A DNA stretch of 64,000 nucleotides from Lobosporangium transversale (lineage: Eukaryota; Mortierellomycota; Mortierellomycetes; Mortierellales; Mortierellaceae), in NCBI RefSeq assembly GCF_002105155.1, contig NW_019029065.1, forward strand, positions 1 to 64,000, in the 5' to 3' direction. Under the pieces are notes generated by a model. That model did no database searches. It was given only the letters and a program-made list of their open reading frames with translations, and was not told the DNA's origin. Positions 45,150 through 55,855 of this stretch are shown here, one piece after another. A program made the translations under genes and the position numbers. How positions within the stretch are numbered: the first letter of the stretch is position 1; each line of letters starts with the position of its first letter.

Positions 45150-45870
45150 CCTTCAATCATGGCCTGCTTCTACCATCAGCCATTGAACCATCGATGCATA
45201 GAAAAAATAATAAGAATTTTATTTTATATAATAATAATAATAATAATAATAGTAATAATAATAAAACAACAATTGAGCTCCTTCAAACACTATCTATAAG
45301 CCTTGATCATATCATATGCTTTAACCTCAAACATGAATTCCTTCAAGTGTCGATACATTCATGTGGCATGATAAAAATATATGACAGAAACATGACTGTT
45401 AGAAAACAAAGAGATTTATTTTTTAACAAATTAATTTTCATAGAGAAACATGGTCTGTGCAATGACAATGACAATGCTCCTGTGAAATGTTTGATATTTC
45501 ATATGGAACGCGCTTTTTTTCTATAAGAAACCTTCCTTCTCCACTTTAGCTCCTCTTCCCTTACAGACAAATCTAACTTGTGCCATGAGTGCTAAGAAAC
45601 ATGACTATAATTAAGTCAAGAGGACCACTGCATATCGTGTTAGTTTTCTAAAATAATAATGTAGAGAAACACATTTATACATGACCTACGCCCCACGAAA
45701 TGCTTAACATTTCATTCATATACATTTTCATTTTTTAATAGAAAGACATGGCATGTGTCCAGCAAAATGCTTGACATTCCATAGCTGTTCGTTCTTCAAT
45801 AGAGAGACATGGCATGCGCCCAGCAAAATGCTTGATATTCCATACGCCTTCGTTTTCTTTAGTTTTCTTT
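45150..45870 (+). repeat. Degenerate repeat units, shared with 9740-10165
   Basis: Units contain GAGACATGGCATG..CCAGCAAAATGCTTGA.ATTCCATA..TTCGTT, present about five times with decreasing similarity. Part of the Helitron 2 5' non-coding region. A T tract at 45869-45891 closes it. Confidence 0.65.
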
Positions 45871-46045
45871 TTTTTTTTTTTTTTTTTTTTTCTCAACTAT
45901 AAAATAAAGATGAATGAACTGAACATCCACCTACAATACCATAACTCTAGCTCGCTCTGCTACATTTTTACTCAGACCATCTCTCATAAATAATTTACAC
46001 TTTCACTCAAATCATTCATATATCTCAAACTTTTTACATTTTAAC

Positions 46046-46366
46046 ATGGAGAACCACTCTGTAACAAAAGTTTATTCGACTCATTCGACAAGAAGTCAAG
46101 CTTTGAAGAGGACTCAAGCCTCATCTTCATCTCCAGCCATCCTAGCAAGAGGCAAAAGAAAGCAAGGAGATGAAGCGAGTTCCTCACCCACCACTATAAA
46201 AAAAATCAAGACAGAGAAAAACGAAACCTCTCCTTTTGCCCCTAAGGAAGACCAAAAGGCTCGGCAAGAAGATCCGTATGAACAAGAATGGGAACAAGAG
46301 TGGGAAAGACTTGGCGACTTGGATCCATACGAGGTTGAGAGGGCATTCGCATCATTAGAGAAATAA
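46046..46366 (+). CDS. Helitron 2 passenger gene, 106 aa, unidentified
   Basis: A single-exon frame from MENHSVTKVYSTHSTRSQAL to a TAA at 46364-46366. It is hydrophilic: Ser-rich and basic in the first half (ILARGKRKQGDEASSS, IKKIKTEK), which could act as a nuclear signal. It is strongly acidic and Trp/Glu-rich in the second (YEQEWEQEWERLGDLDPYEV). A possible TATA box is at about 45898-45905. No homologue is recognised. Its position between the Helitron 5' end and the Rep gene, on the same strand, makes it part of the element, but whether it serves transposition is unknown. Confidence 0.5.
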   Translation: MENHSVTKVYSTHSTRSQALKRTQASSSSPAILARGKRKQGDEASSSPTTIKKIKTEKNETSPFAPKEDQKARQEDPYEQEWEQEWERLGDLDPYEVERAFASLEK

Positions 46367-46937
46367 ACGATCTCCAGTCTTTTGATAATCGTTGTTACAG
46401 TGTTGATGACCTTAAGTCTATATAAAAGACTTTTAATGATAATAATAATTAAAAGGTCCTTCACTAACCTTATATTTGATCTATCCTTTAAACCGTAACA
46501 CCACAATCTTACATTTTTCGAAAGCGTTGCAGCCAATTAATTTGCTTGTAACAAAGGGAGGATGTAGAAATCAGCCACAAATCAATTCAATCAGCGTTTT
46601 AGAATAACAATATTGAGCGAGAATAAGAATGGCTGGGTGTTGAAGGGGGCAACTTAATGAATATTTGAAAAACTAAGAAAAAATAAGGTTATTGCACAAA
46701 TTTATGCAATAAACGGTTCGAGAGATAGTTGGCATAAAAGTATTGGGTGGAGTAATGGGAAAAAAGCGGTAAATATTATAAGGGATCAAAAAAAAAAAAA
46801 AAAAAAAAAAAGCAGTGTTGATCCAAAATCATCATGTTTATTTTCCTTCGACAACTTCTCCATCAAAGTCAAAATATCACTTCATCCTTTATACCCAACA
46901 TTTCCTTAGAAAACTCCTCTATTAAAACCAAAATATC

Positions 46938-49900
46938 ATGTCATCCTCTTTACCCACTACAAATGTCACACCCTGTCGTAGTTGCGGGCGCACCGATCAC
47001 AAAAGATCTTCGAATACAGCATGCCCGAACTATCGGTATGTCCAAACAAACTCCATTTTATTGCTAAGCCATACAATATGATACTAAATATTGTATGTGG
47101 TATAAACGTTTACGCACTTACAAGCTTATTATCACTACTATTTTCTTCTATATATTATTATCATATTGTACTATATATATCATTATGTACATAATAATAA
47201 TACCATACACCGACCCCAGATTAGCAAATAAACCATGCAAATGCGGGAGCATTTTGCACTCAAGGAGTACACATAGTTCATGTCCTCTCAATCCAAAGAA
47301 CATTCAAATCCGAGCCACTCTGCCTGAAAATAGGTAGTTAGATGAGATGGCTGAATAAATCTTAATATATATGAATAATATGAGTATATATATATTAATA
47401 TATATTAAAAGACTATGACTATTGGATACTAACTACGTCTTTTGGTAAAATCATGGATATAGGGCTGCTGTACCGGCAGATCAATCTTCAGAAGCCCTAA
47501 ATGTCCGCGAAGATATGCAACGCCGGGATCGAGCTTCCCGTCAAGAGGCAGAAACTGAGACTGATTTCCGGTAAGTACTTATTATTTTCTAAGGGCAATT
47601 TTCAATAAGGTACAAAAAAAAAAAAAAAAAAAATAAAAAAAAATTATCAGCTTTATTTTATTTCATTCATAAATGTATATTTCAGCACCCCTCCCTATAG
47701 ACACAGAGCCAGAATCAATTCAAGAGGCATCGCTTATGTCACAATAGATGAATTTCGTGAAGAGATGGTGACTGGCAACAGCATCGATCCTGTCTCACAC
47801 AGGCTTACGATTAATGAAATGACCCAATGCAGGCACTGTAAGGCGTTCTTATGGCTTGAAGAGCGTCTTAAAGCCTCCACCATCCATGAACCAGAGTTCT
47901 CGCTCTGCTGTAAGAATAACAAAATCAGGCTCCCTAAACTTCGTCCAATTCCTCAGCTACTTAACCTCATTAGTGGCAACTCTGAGGAAAGCCGCCACTT
48001 CCAGTCCCACATCAGAAAGTACAACTCTTCACTTTCGTATGTTTCGATGGGCGCCAACTACGACCATGAACTTGCGGATGCTAAAAGTGGTGTATATACA
48101 TTCCGGATCAACGGAACGGTGGTTCACAAGATCGGGTCTTTGTTACCTCCAGACAATCAGCCAGCAAAATTTGCACAGATCTACTTCCTCGACCCTAATG
48201 AACAGGCTATCCGTCGGAGAGAAATATTTGATAACGATCTAAGGATAGACCTCTTAAGAAGAATTCAGCAGTGGTTGGAAGATTGCAGAAATCCGTTCGC
48301 TCAGCACTACAAAACCATCCGCGAGCGTGAGGGCGGCCATGCAGTCCTTGAGAAGAGCTTTGTTTTAAAAAGTGACCGAAGTCGCCGACAATATGATCTA
48401 CCCTCCTCTTTTGAGATTGCTGCTTTGCTCCCTGGCGAAGAAAACGCGACCGATCCCAGAGATATTATTGTCGAGAGTAAGGGCACAGGGTTGAAAAGAA
48501 TCTTTGAAACACAAGATGCCTACGATCCCTTGGCATACGTTCTTCTTCATCCCCAGGGCGATCTTGGCTGGACCTATAATTGTTACCACCGACATGGGCA
48601 AGACGCTGACGCTGACAAGAGGATATCTGCACGTGAGTTCTATTCTTATCGATTGCAAGCACAACCAATGAGCGACACAGATAACCGTTGCTACTTTTGG
48701 ATGTTTGGTCGTCTCAGCCATCAATATTGCGTCGACCAAGAGTGCAAAATTATGAGCGATCGACTTCGATATATAGAAATGCATCAAGTAAAGCTTCGTG
48801 CAGATCTTTATAAGGGCATCGTTGATGCAGTCCACGATAATAATGTATCATCAGCGTCTAACATTGGCAAAAGTATCATCCTACCTTCTTCCATTACTGG
48901 AGGACCTCGTGATATGCAACAGCGATTCCAAGACTCAATGGCTATGACTCAACATGTAGGTAGGCCGGATCTATTTATTACCTTCACTTGCAATCCACAA
49001 TGGCCAGAGATTCAACATGAAATTGCAAGACAGAGGTATGCTGGACAGACCCCAAATGATCGTCCCGATCTGTTGGATAGGATATTCAAGGTCAAGCTCG
49101 AGGCTCTTATGCATGACCTTACTGAAAAATATGTCCTTGGAAAAGTTATCGGATACTGTCTTGCAACCGAATTCCAAAAGCGAGGACTACCACACGCTCA
49201 TATCCTACTGACCCTAGACGAAGAAGATAAGCCACGTACAGCTCAGGATATTGACAACATCGTTTGCGCTGAGATTCCCTGACCCGCTTAGACACCCTAA
49301 TTTGTACAAAACTATGATGACGACAATGATCCATGGCCCTTGCGGTCCTGGAATCAAATCTCCCTGTATGGAGTCAATGTCTGCACCAAGAAATACCACG
49401 GCAACTCTTAGCGGAGTCAGTTCTAAGAGAAGATGGCTATCCGTTCTATAGGCGACGTGATACCGGGGCACATATGGTCCGCCGCAATAATATCGACTTC
49501 GCTGTCGATAATCATTGGGTTGTGCCATACAATCCTTATTTATTAACGAAGTACAACGCTCATATAAATGTCGAGATTTGTTCTTCAATCACATCAGTAA
49601 AGTATTTGTACAAGTATGTGCACAAGGACAAGATCGTGCAAGGGTGACTGTAGTTGGAGGAAATGATCAAGAGCAGCAGCAGCAGCAGCAGCAGCAGTTA
49701 CAGTCTCACGATGAGATCAAGGAATACTGGGATGCACGCTATATCTCTGCTTGTGAATCAATATGGAGGATCTTTGCGTTCAAGATGTTTGATCTGTCAC
49801 ACACAATCATACGTCTTCAAGTCCACCTCGAGGGCCATCAAAATGTTATTTTTAGTGAAGACGACAACCTCGCCGCACTGCTTGACGAGCGAAATACCAA

Positions 49901-52088
49901 TAGTCAGCTCATGGGATGGTTTGCTCTGAATAGGAGAGATCCTGATGCAAATGAGTATACATACCCTCAGATACCCTTGCATTACAGATGGGAAGCTAAA
50001 AAAGGTCAGGCACCAATATGGATACCAAGAATACATGACAGGCAGGACAAGACGGTAACCCGAATGTATGTTGTTCATCCTAAAGACCGTGAGCTTTTCT
50101 CTCTCAGAATCTTGCTTTTGCACAAAAAGGGAGCAAAAAGCTTTGAGTGTCTCCGCAAAGTGGATGATAGGCTCTTTGGCACCTTTAGGGAAGCTGCTGT
50201 AGCGCTTGGTTATATGCAAGACGACAGCGAATGGCGAGACTGCCTTCGAGAAGCATGCCAGTTTCAATTCCCTAAAAGACTGCGTCATCTTTTCTCAATG
50301 CTCCTTTACCATTGCAACATTTCTCAACCTCGTGGTCTATGGGATGAATTTGCTTCGGCCCTTTCTGAGGACAAGCTTCATACTCTACGTCAGTCTATTA
50401 GGGATGATGATGATAATAATGATGGTGATATCCACAGGTACGACGACTTCCTCCGCCAGAGAGCTGAGAAACAAGCCCTCTATGAGATCGACAATATATT
50501 AAAAGGGATGGATTCCAGTCTAGCTGACTTTCCAGAGATGCCACAAGAGATTGAGGATTTGCACCTACAAAACAGCAATGATCTAGAAGAGACTTTTGAC
50601 CAACTTGCAACCCGAGCCCAGACCAATATTATTAAGTTTAATCAGGATCAGCTGGCTGCTTTTCTTGAGATTAAAAGAGCTGTCGGAAAAGGCAAGGATA
50701 CAAAGCGATTGTTTTTCATCGATGGACCCGGAGGAACAGGAAAGACCTTTCTCTTTAATACAGCAATTGATTATATCCGTGGCATCTTAAGAAAGCAAGT
50801 CATTGTGGTAGCTTCCTCAGCAATAGCTGCATTAATCTTAAATTCGGGAAGCACTGCCCACTCTGCTTTCAAGGTCCCTATCCCTATCTACCCGAACTCG
50901 ACCTGCAACATCAAGCACGGGCAAGTTATCGCAAAAAGGATCATAGAAACAGATGTGATTTTTTGGGACGAAGCTGCTATGCAGCATCGCCATGTTTGTG
51001 AGGCTGTTGATAAGACTATAAGAGATCTCACAAAGGTTGATGCGCCATTTGGCGGAAAAATTGTGGTCTTTGGAGGGGATTTCCGTCAAGTGCTTCCTGT
51101 TGTAAGAAATGGGTCAAGAGGAGATATTGTGCACGCTTGCTTGAAGAAATCAACATTCTGGAGAGATGTGAAAACGCTAAGACTCACCATAAACATGAGA
51201 ATTTTACAATGCTCCTCAAATCCAGAGGCTCAAGGCTTCATTGATTACTTGCTTCGAGTAGGAAATGGAACAGAGTCTACAAGGCAGATTGGGCCAGAGA
51301 ACGACTACATCAAGCTGCCTGAACAGTGTATTCTTAGCTCTACGCAGCCTGACCCTAATAACTCTGATGAAAAGCACCTCATTGCGGAGATATACCCATA
51401 CTTGCAGGCTCATCCTAATCCCTCACTAAGTTACTGGGAAGGGCGCGCTATTCTATCTACACTTAATGAGGATGTCAACAAGCTCAACAATTTGGCAACA
51501 GAGATATTTTCAAGTCATACCGTTCCAAAGGTCTATCATGGGCAAGATTCCATCCCTGATATTGACGACCCAGTAGCAGCAACATACACTGTGGAATTTC
51601 TTAATTCTTTAAATCCTCCCGGAATGCCTCCCAGTATACTGCAATTAAAGATCGGTCAGCCCATCATTCTCATAAGGAACCTGAGCCCAAAGGAAGGTCT
51701 CTGTAACGGTACGCGTCTCATTGTGCATAAACTTGGAAACAAAGTCATCGAAGCTGAAATAATGACGGGAATATTCAAAGGAGCGATCCATTACATCCCT
51801 CGAATCAATATCAATGCAACTGATGATGGATCGTCTCCAGTCATATTCCAGCGGCGCCAATTCCCTTTGAAACCTGCCTTCGCCATGACCATCAATAAGG
51901 CTCAAGGGCAAACTCTTCAGAATGTTGGCATATACCTCCCACGGTCTGTTTTTAGTCATGGCCAGCTCTATGTGGCTCTTTCTCGCTGTACAGACCCCAA
52001 GCATTTGAAGGTACTTATCAAAGGTGATTCAAGGGATCTTTGTAAATACACGCGAAATATTGTGTACCAAGAAGTCCTTCAAGATTGA
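46938..52088 (+). pseudogene. Helitron 2 Rep-helicase, five-part gene, frameshifted
   Basis: Exons 46938-47035, 47220-47333, 47463-47570 and from 47696 join in phase. Exons 1 and 2 each encode a zinc-knuckle-like module (CRSCGRTDHKRSSNTACP and CKCGSILHSRSTHSSCP). The Rep part has FITFTCNPQWPEI (about 48970-49010), the HUH motif LPHAHILLTL (about 49190) and YLYKYVHK (about 49600). The helicase has GPGGTGKTF (about 50725), IFWDEAAMQ, FGGDFRQVLPV and MTINKAQGQTL, ending at 52088. Breaks: an extra base near 49280, one or more shifts at about 49385-49420, and one at about 49625, all around the Rep C-terminus. The helicase from 49630 onward is open. Confidence 0.88.
49674..49696 (+). repeat. (CAG)n run in the Helitron 2 Rep-helicase linker
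   Basis: About eight CAG/AGC units encode a Gln run between Rep and helicase. It is polymorphism-prone and may have helped the nearby frameshift. Confidence 0.7.
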
Positions 52089-52561
52089 AAAAAAAAAAAA
52101 AAAAAAAGTCGCTGACATCTTCAGTCCCTGCCGCCCCTCTGTCTCTGGTCCCTACTATCCCTGTCTCTGTTGTTCCTACTGTGCCTATGCCTTGCTGTTC
52201 CCACGATATCTATATCTCCAGCTCTTACTACCCTTGCTCTATCTGTATCCATCATCACGACTCGGCCGAAATGTTATTTATTGTATATAGCTGTAAGACC
52301 AGTGTAAATTAGTGTACATGTTGTATGATCAGTGTAAATTAGCGTATCTGTATTTTAGTATATCTTTGTAATAGTAGAAGTGTATTTGTACATCTCTGTA
52401 GAGTAAACGTCATCTGTGATACCAGTTTTTGTAATTGAAAATTTAGATTCTTCCATCTTTTCCTCTTTTTTTTTTTTTCTTTTCAAAAATTCACACACAC
52501 ACACAAAAAAAAAGTTCACACACACTCCTCATTCGCTCTCACACACGTACATTCATACATT

Positions 52562-53424
52562 ATGTCTTCCACCTCCACCATTACCAAGACTTCCAAGCCT
52601 GCCAAGACTGCCAAAAGTTCTCAAGGTCGTCAGACGATCTCTGTAAAAGTACCTGTGTTGACCCCAAATACCAGTGAAGTAAGTTTCTATTTAACTTTGA
52701 GTCTTGGGTATCAACAGAGAATCAGAGTTATAATTGACTAACACTAAGGAGAATTTGGTATCGTTCTTTTAGACAATACTTTCGCCCTCATCCTCCTCAA
52801 TCGACCAATTCCCTCCTGCTTCCCAGGTAAAGGCAGCCTCTATCATAGTCATATGGTTGTACGTGAAGACTAGACAAAGTAATAATTTTTTTTTTTTTTT
52901 TTTTTTTTTTCAATCAGTCATGTGATGATGATAGCCTTGATACAATTCCCCAATCTCAAAAGCGTTCGCTTAATTGGGACGACGACGACCAGGAACAACA
53001 CGACGATCAAAACAAGCGGCGCCGCCAGACCCCCCCCAGAAACCTATCTCCCACGCACTCTTCTTCCCCTCGCCAGAGTCCTCTACAGCCATCTTCCCCT
53101 TGCCAGAGCTTCCTAAAGCCATCTTCCCCACGCCAAAAATCCCCACATCCTCCTCGCTCTCGCTCTCGCTCTCCCCTTCACTCTCGACCGCTCTCTCCTA
53201 CACGCCCCGTCCATCAATCAGATCGGGAAGATCAACTCTCTGTTCATTCGCTTTCACTTGAAGAAACAGTAAGCACGCCGAGAGGCACCGATGCTACCGC
53301 CCCGTGGGCTGCCCAAAACCTTCGTTTCCATGCCGGTTTATATGATCTATTGAAAAAGCGAGCCGACGCAGAAACTCTTTTGTTTGAAGAACAACAAAAT
53401 GTCAATAAAAAAAAAAGACTTTAA
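52562..53424 (+). CDS. Helitron 2 passenger gene, 3 exons, 225 aa, Ser/Pro/Arg-rich
   Basis: Exons 52562-52678, 52773-52826 and 52918-53424 all join in phase 0 at GT..AG borders and give an uninterrupted protein. It starts MSSTSTITKTSKPAKTAKSS. The middle is an acidic-then-basic segment (NWDDDDQEQHDDQNKRRR) followed by SPRQSP-type repeats (SPTHSSSPRQSPLQPSSPCQ) and an RSRSRSP core. The C-terminus (APWAAQNLRFHAGLYDLLKK) looks structured. SR-like, disordered proteins often sit in the nucleus and bind RNA or partners, but no family is recognised. It lies between the helicase stop and the Helitron 3' hairpin, with its own leader. Confidence 0.7.
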
Positions 53425-53532
53425 TATTTAATACCTAATAAATAAAAAAGAAACCTTTGTGTCAAAAACGTTCAATTTTATTGGAACCCCAACGAGGGTA
53501 AATGAGCCTCACGAGGCAAAGCCTAGACTGGA

Positions 53533-53567
53533 GCGACCGTGAGCGAAGCCACGGGTCGCCCGTCTAG
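53533..53567 (+). other. Helitron 2 3' terminus: hairpin and CTAG
   Basis: GCGACCGTG and CACGGGTCGC pair around a short loop with one bulged G (53533-53559). CCGT and the terminal CTAG (53564-53567) follow, with host T at 53568. The GAGGCAAAGCC motif just upstream (about 53515-53525) is shared with Helitrons 1 and 3. Confidence 0.85.
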
Positions 53568-53600
53568 TGTCATACTAGTCCTGAAATACTAAAATCTGTA
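53568..53600 (-). repeat. GTACT-rich repeat after Helitron 2
   Basis: TGTCATACTAGTCCTGAAAT continues the repeat from 44548. It runs to the TA that is the target of the pogo MITE, resumes as TACACTC at 53856 and ends against a mariner tip. Confidence 0.9.
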
Positions 53601-53855
53601 CAGTGGAATCTCGATAATTGACACTTTTGTACAAATTTCAAGTTTGATATATTTCTAGGCCATTGGTTGGCTAAGAGCCTTACTCTTTTAAAAAAAAGTA
53701 TTCTAAAAAACCCACACTCAACTGGAGTAGGGGAATCAGCAGAGGATTTTTAGAATAGTTTTTCATGAATTGTGGGCTTCTTAGCCAATCAATAACCGAG
53801 AAATATAGCAAATTCGAAAATTGTACAAAAGTGTACAATTATCGAGATTCCACTG
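53601..53855. mobile_element. Pogo-type MITE, 255 bp, TA target duplication
   Basis: Terminal inverted repeats start CAGTGGAATCTCGATAATTG and continue with ACTTTTGTACAA. The right end is the reverse complement, and TA lies on both sides (53599-53600, 53856-53857). CAGTGGAA.CTCGATAA tips are typical of pogo/Tigger ends. No coding sequence. It differs from the pogo element at 14411. Confidence 0.88.
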
Positions 53856-53863
53856 TACACTCT

Positions 53864-53897
53864 TTTTTTAAAATGGATAAAACAATTAAAAACGCTG
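53864..53897. mobile_element. Isolated mariner terminal repeat
   Basis: AAATGGATAAAACAATTAAA and AACGCTG match the right tip of the MITE at 1711-2052. No other part of the element is next to it. It may be the lost right tip of a GTACT-disrupted copy. Confidence 0.75.
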
Positions 53898-54428
53898 TAT
53901 TTTAATTTGGGTTCATTTTTTTATCTTCAGCGAATTAGGCTCATCATATTACATAACCCATCCTAATATGGATATACATATATTCATTAGCCTCTAGCCT
54001 CTACTATTGAATCATGCACATATTTAAAATAACTACTTTCACATTACAAACTGGCGAGTTTTGTCCACGGTCAAGACGCGAAATGCGTTTATAATGCCAA
54101 ACATTGTGACCCATTAAAGGACAAGATTATCAGCCCATATAGCGCTCGAACCAAATACGATCCACACTGGCCCTATCACGACTCTCTCGCCAACGTGTCA
54201 CGGCAATATGCTATATGTATTGTTAAGGAGTATTAGTATTTCAGTAAATTAGGATGGATGGCCTATTTGGCTGTAGTATTCGAACAATAGGAAGGGTATA
54301 TGTCGCGTCTATAAAAAAAAAAGGAAAAAAGTATAATTAGCGAACTGAACAAGCGTCACCACATGGCAAGTGATTAAATAATTACATGCCGCAGTAACAA
54401 GAACAATTAGAATTTAACGACTTCTTAC
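53898..54428. other. No gene seen
   Basis: AT-rich sequence with no convincing frame. Its right part (about 54330-54428) would be intron or downstream region of the CRN header on the minus strand; no acceptor-plus-effector exon was recognised. Confidence 0.4.
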
Positions 54429-54762
54429 CAGCCGATGGTCGCTGGACAATGACGTGTATTGTTTTCTTTGGTGGAGCTGTGCCAAAGACCTCGGAGATGT
54501 CGCTTGTAGGGTCGTCAAGTTCCATTGGTTTATTCTCTTTTGTTTCATTTAAATCGCTGAGAATAATTTGTTTCTTTGGCGATGAAGGAAGAGAGACCTG
54601 AAAGAGAGTGAGCTTGTCGGCATTCAATCCTTGAAGATCATTTGGTTTTTTTCCTATGATTGCGGTCTTGAGATGGTCCATAGTCTTAGTCGGTAGAATA
54701 TCCACAGAGAACGCTGTGGACTCTCCATCAATAATGCAAAAGAGAGTAATTTCGCTTGTCAT
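54429..54762 (-). CDS. Crinkler header exon, uninterrupted, no effector domain found
   Basis: The ATG at 54762 starts MTSEITLFCIIDGESTAFSV. The complete header follows without breaks: KTMDHLKTAIIG, LNADKLTLFQVSLPSS, DPTSDISEVFGTAPPKKT and HVIVQRPSAG. It then meets GTAAGA at 54428 in phase 1, the usual first-intron position. Reading through the intron gives a stop at 54382. In this family the header directs delivery and a variable C-terminal domain acts inside host cells. No such domain is visible to the left, so this is an orphan header or a gene whose second exon lies behind a long or disrupted intron. Upstream ATGs at 54825 and nearby are less likely, because they add an atypical His/Gln-rich extension. 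Confidence 0.75.
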
Positions 54763-54825
54763 CTGGTATAATAGCACGTTTATAAATTGATTTGAGTGTT
54801 GTTGGCGGTGATTTGAATAGTGCAA

Positions 54826-55640
54826 AGAATACGTCTGTTATATTGCTGCGCTGGAGTTGAGCTATAAGTTGTGAACATGAATAATGTAGAATAATGTAAG
54901 GAAGATTTGCCTTTATTGTGGAAATGGTGGCAAAAAATAGGGATGTGAATTACGTATACAAGTATGGGTTAAAAAAATACTCCATCATCTCTTTCCTTCA
55001 CTCCCTTCATTGTTTACACATTTCTCTCATAAAGGTAATTACGCTCAATTTTATTTAAATGATTGTTAGCAATGTCTCGTTTACGCGTCCGATTACCCTC
55101 TATTTTTTTTACTTCTCCCTACACTTTTTATACCTCAATCTGTTCTTGGGCATCCTTTTTTTGCCTATTCTCGGCTTTTTAATTCATCTCAATGCACATC
55201 TATTGGCACACTTTTATCTGTTATTTCCTCTTTTTACACTGCGCAGTTTATTTCTCTTTCGCCCACCCTTTTCCTCACACAGCCAATCCTTTATCCTCCC
55301 TCTTTCTGTCCTCACTGCTACCCTATTATCTCAAACGGAGCAGGATGTCCATTTTCTCCCAAAGACGATGCAAGGAGCAGACTACTTTATTGAGACGCCA
55401 ATTGACAAATGCTCCCCCGAAGGATATGTCTTGGGCTACCTTTCTTTCGCCCAGCAAAATCCTACAAAAATTGCAGCTGAATTCAACGCATTAAGGAGTT
55501 AATTAATCAGTTCCAACTGCAAATCTAAGGCGCATAGAGTATTTGGTCACCAAGCCCCTGTAATATCGGGGAAGTTTGTCATTGCAACCAGGGGGGTCGC
55601 AATCAGTAGAATGTTGTTTAACTGAGCATTTTGTAAAAAA
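54826..55640. other. Mostly non-coding; weak frame at 55059-55502
   Basis: A 147-codon plus-strand frame (55059-55502) has a Phe/Leu-rich first half, expected from CT-rich DNA, and a more protein-like end (MQGADYFIETPIDKCSPEGY and on). A competing frame covers the same bases. I would not call it a gene without expression data. Confidence 0.3.
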
Positions 55641-55775
55641 TTGCGACCATTTTTGGTCACAATTCAGGACAAGGGATAATATTTTGCGTACAAAACGCAT
55701 GTAAAAAAACTACCCCAAACTGCGACCATTTTTGGTCGCAAAAAATCTTATTTTCAAATTCAGGATAAGGGATAA
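55641..55775. repeat. Repeat with GCGACCATTTTTGGTCGC palindromes, matched at 63390-63480
   Basis: Two units contain GCGACCATTTTTGGTC and CAGGA(C/T)AAGGGATAAT. The reverse complement of the second, including ATTTTGCGTACAAAACGCAT, recurs at 63390-63480 with a few changes. Confidence 0.7.
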
Positions 55776-55855
55776 TTCACGTTTATCCACTGCTCTCTAC
55801 TTTTGCCACTATTACGTTTATTTTTCATTTTATTTTATTTTTTTGGATCTTATTA

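Larger units (their letters stand above)
44549..53567 (+). mobile_element. Helitron 2, complete ends, 9.02 kb, with passenger genes
   Basis: The 5' end is TCTATATACTAAAGTCG after an A. The 3' end is a hairpin followed by CCGTCTAG and then T, so TC..CTAG inserted between A and T. The flanks join perfectly into a GTACT repeat that is uninterrupted at about 22137-22195. The content is a satellite, a 106-aa gene, a Rep-helicase gene and a three-exon 225-aa gene, all on the plus strand. Confidence 0.9.

Noticed and set aside
48398..48835. Minus-strand 145-codon frame inside Helitron 2
   Set aside because: Opposite the clearly coding Rep N-domain; no independent support.
55059..55502. 147-codon frame with hydrophobic first half resembling membrane segments
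   Set aside because: The hydrophobic half follows from CT-rich DNA, and a competing frame covers the end; no domain recognised.
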